64,000 nucleotides of DNA from Siphonodentalium dalli. Taxonomy: Eukaryota > Mollusca > Scaphopoda > Gadilida > Siphonodentaliidae. The notes under the pieces were generated by a model. It was not told the origin of the DNA. It saw only the letters and a list, made by a program, of their open reading frames with translations, and made no database searches. The stretch is from NCBI GenBank assembly GCA_032622095.1, contig CP136067.1, forward strand, positions 193,466,052 to 193,530,051. The letters are read 5' to 3'. The translations under genes were made by a program, and so were the position numbers. Shown piece after piece: positions 63,583 through 64,000 of the stretch; positions within the stretch are counted from its first letter, which is position 1; each line of letters begins with the position of its first letter.

Positions 63583-64000
63583 AATAAACATTGGATTTTA
63601 ATACATCATTATTACCGTAATATATCACTCTTTCTTATAATACATAGCATTTTGTATTGATTTGTATGATCAAATCGATTAAAGTTGACTAAAAATCCCG
63701 CCACCGGATCTGGGCGTTAATTCTGCTATATAAGGGAAAGGGAACTATAGGCATATTGTGTATATTGTAAGTCGTATAGCTACTGGTACAGTGACGCAAG
63801 GGATGAAACAAAATTATCCGCGCCAATGTTCTCAACACCAACACACATTACACTACACTATACAACAATCTCAGAGATAGGGAGGCAGACAAATTATTAG
63901 TTCTCTCCCGATTTCTATCATTCGACGTGAATCTTGATTGAGATGCGATAAGGACGCGTTATATATCGGCGATGTGTAACAAGACTCCATTGTGAGTCGA
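63583..64000. other. Intergenic to window end
   Basis: No gene or defined repeat was seen. Confidence 0.5.

Overview
This window is a piece of an AT-rich animal nuclear genome, probably a marine invertebrate. The species cannot be named from the sequence. Evidence for a eukaryotic chromosome is a GT10 fucosyltransferase exon behind a splice acceptor, long microsatellites, a minisatellite of about 97 copies, 5'-truncated LINEs, Helitron-like elements and many copies of small foldback transposons. The only ordinary host gene I can support is the fucosyltransferase at 3988-5245.

The centre, 13437-31104, is a complete 17.7 kb Polinton/Maverick (an adintovirus-like, virus-derived DNA transposon). 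It has an exact 6 bp target duplication (AACACC) and near-identical 354/351 bp terminal inverted repeats. All core genes are open: protein-primed DNA polymerase B, packaging ATPase, retrovirus-like integrase with chromodomain, penton-like minor capsid protein, double-jelly-roll major capsid protein and adenovirus-type protease, plus seven smaller genes. From the polymerase to the protease, thirteen plus-strand genes are packed with gaps of 1-56 nt or small overlaps.

The left 4.5 kb of the Polinton is the most unusual part. Two divergent accessory gene pairs (13906-15761 and 16068-17502) share an almost identical 834 bp bidirectional promoter and the same 3' ends, yet encode unrelated proteins. 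Each of the four genes is followed, 13-22 nt after its stop, by a stem-loop with the sequence of the metazoan replication-dependent histone mRNA 3' end (GGCCCTTTTCAGGGCC, usually followed by AC-rich sequence). One gene has a second loop with a compensatory base-pair change. A third divergent pair, a zinc-knuckle protein and PolB, shares an inverted repeat that covers both promoters and the first 32 codons. This suggests accessory-gene expression coupled to S phase by captured histone-type signals, on a chassis where the cargo has been exchanged.

Flanks: 0-13 kb holds the fucosyltransferase exon, foldback elements, a LINE fragment, a telomere-like array and a 195 bp tandem repeat. 31-45 kb is dominated by TTAA-flanked MITEs of several families (about 20 copies in the window), some nested, with paralogous empty sites visible, and by the 29 bp minisatellite. 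45-64 kb holds a satellite inside an inverted repeat, two LINE remnants, two head-to-tail Helitron-like elements, a hAT-like MITE and more TTAA MITEs. Most other open frames are short, lack family features or lie in repeats, and were left out.
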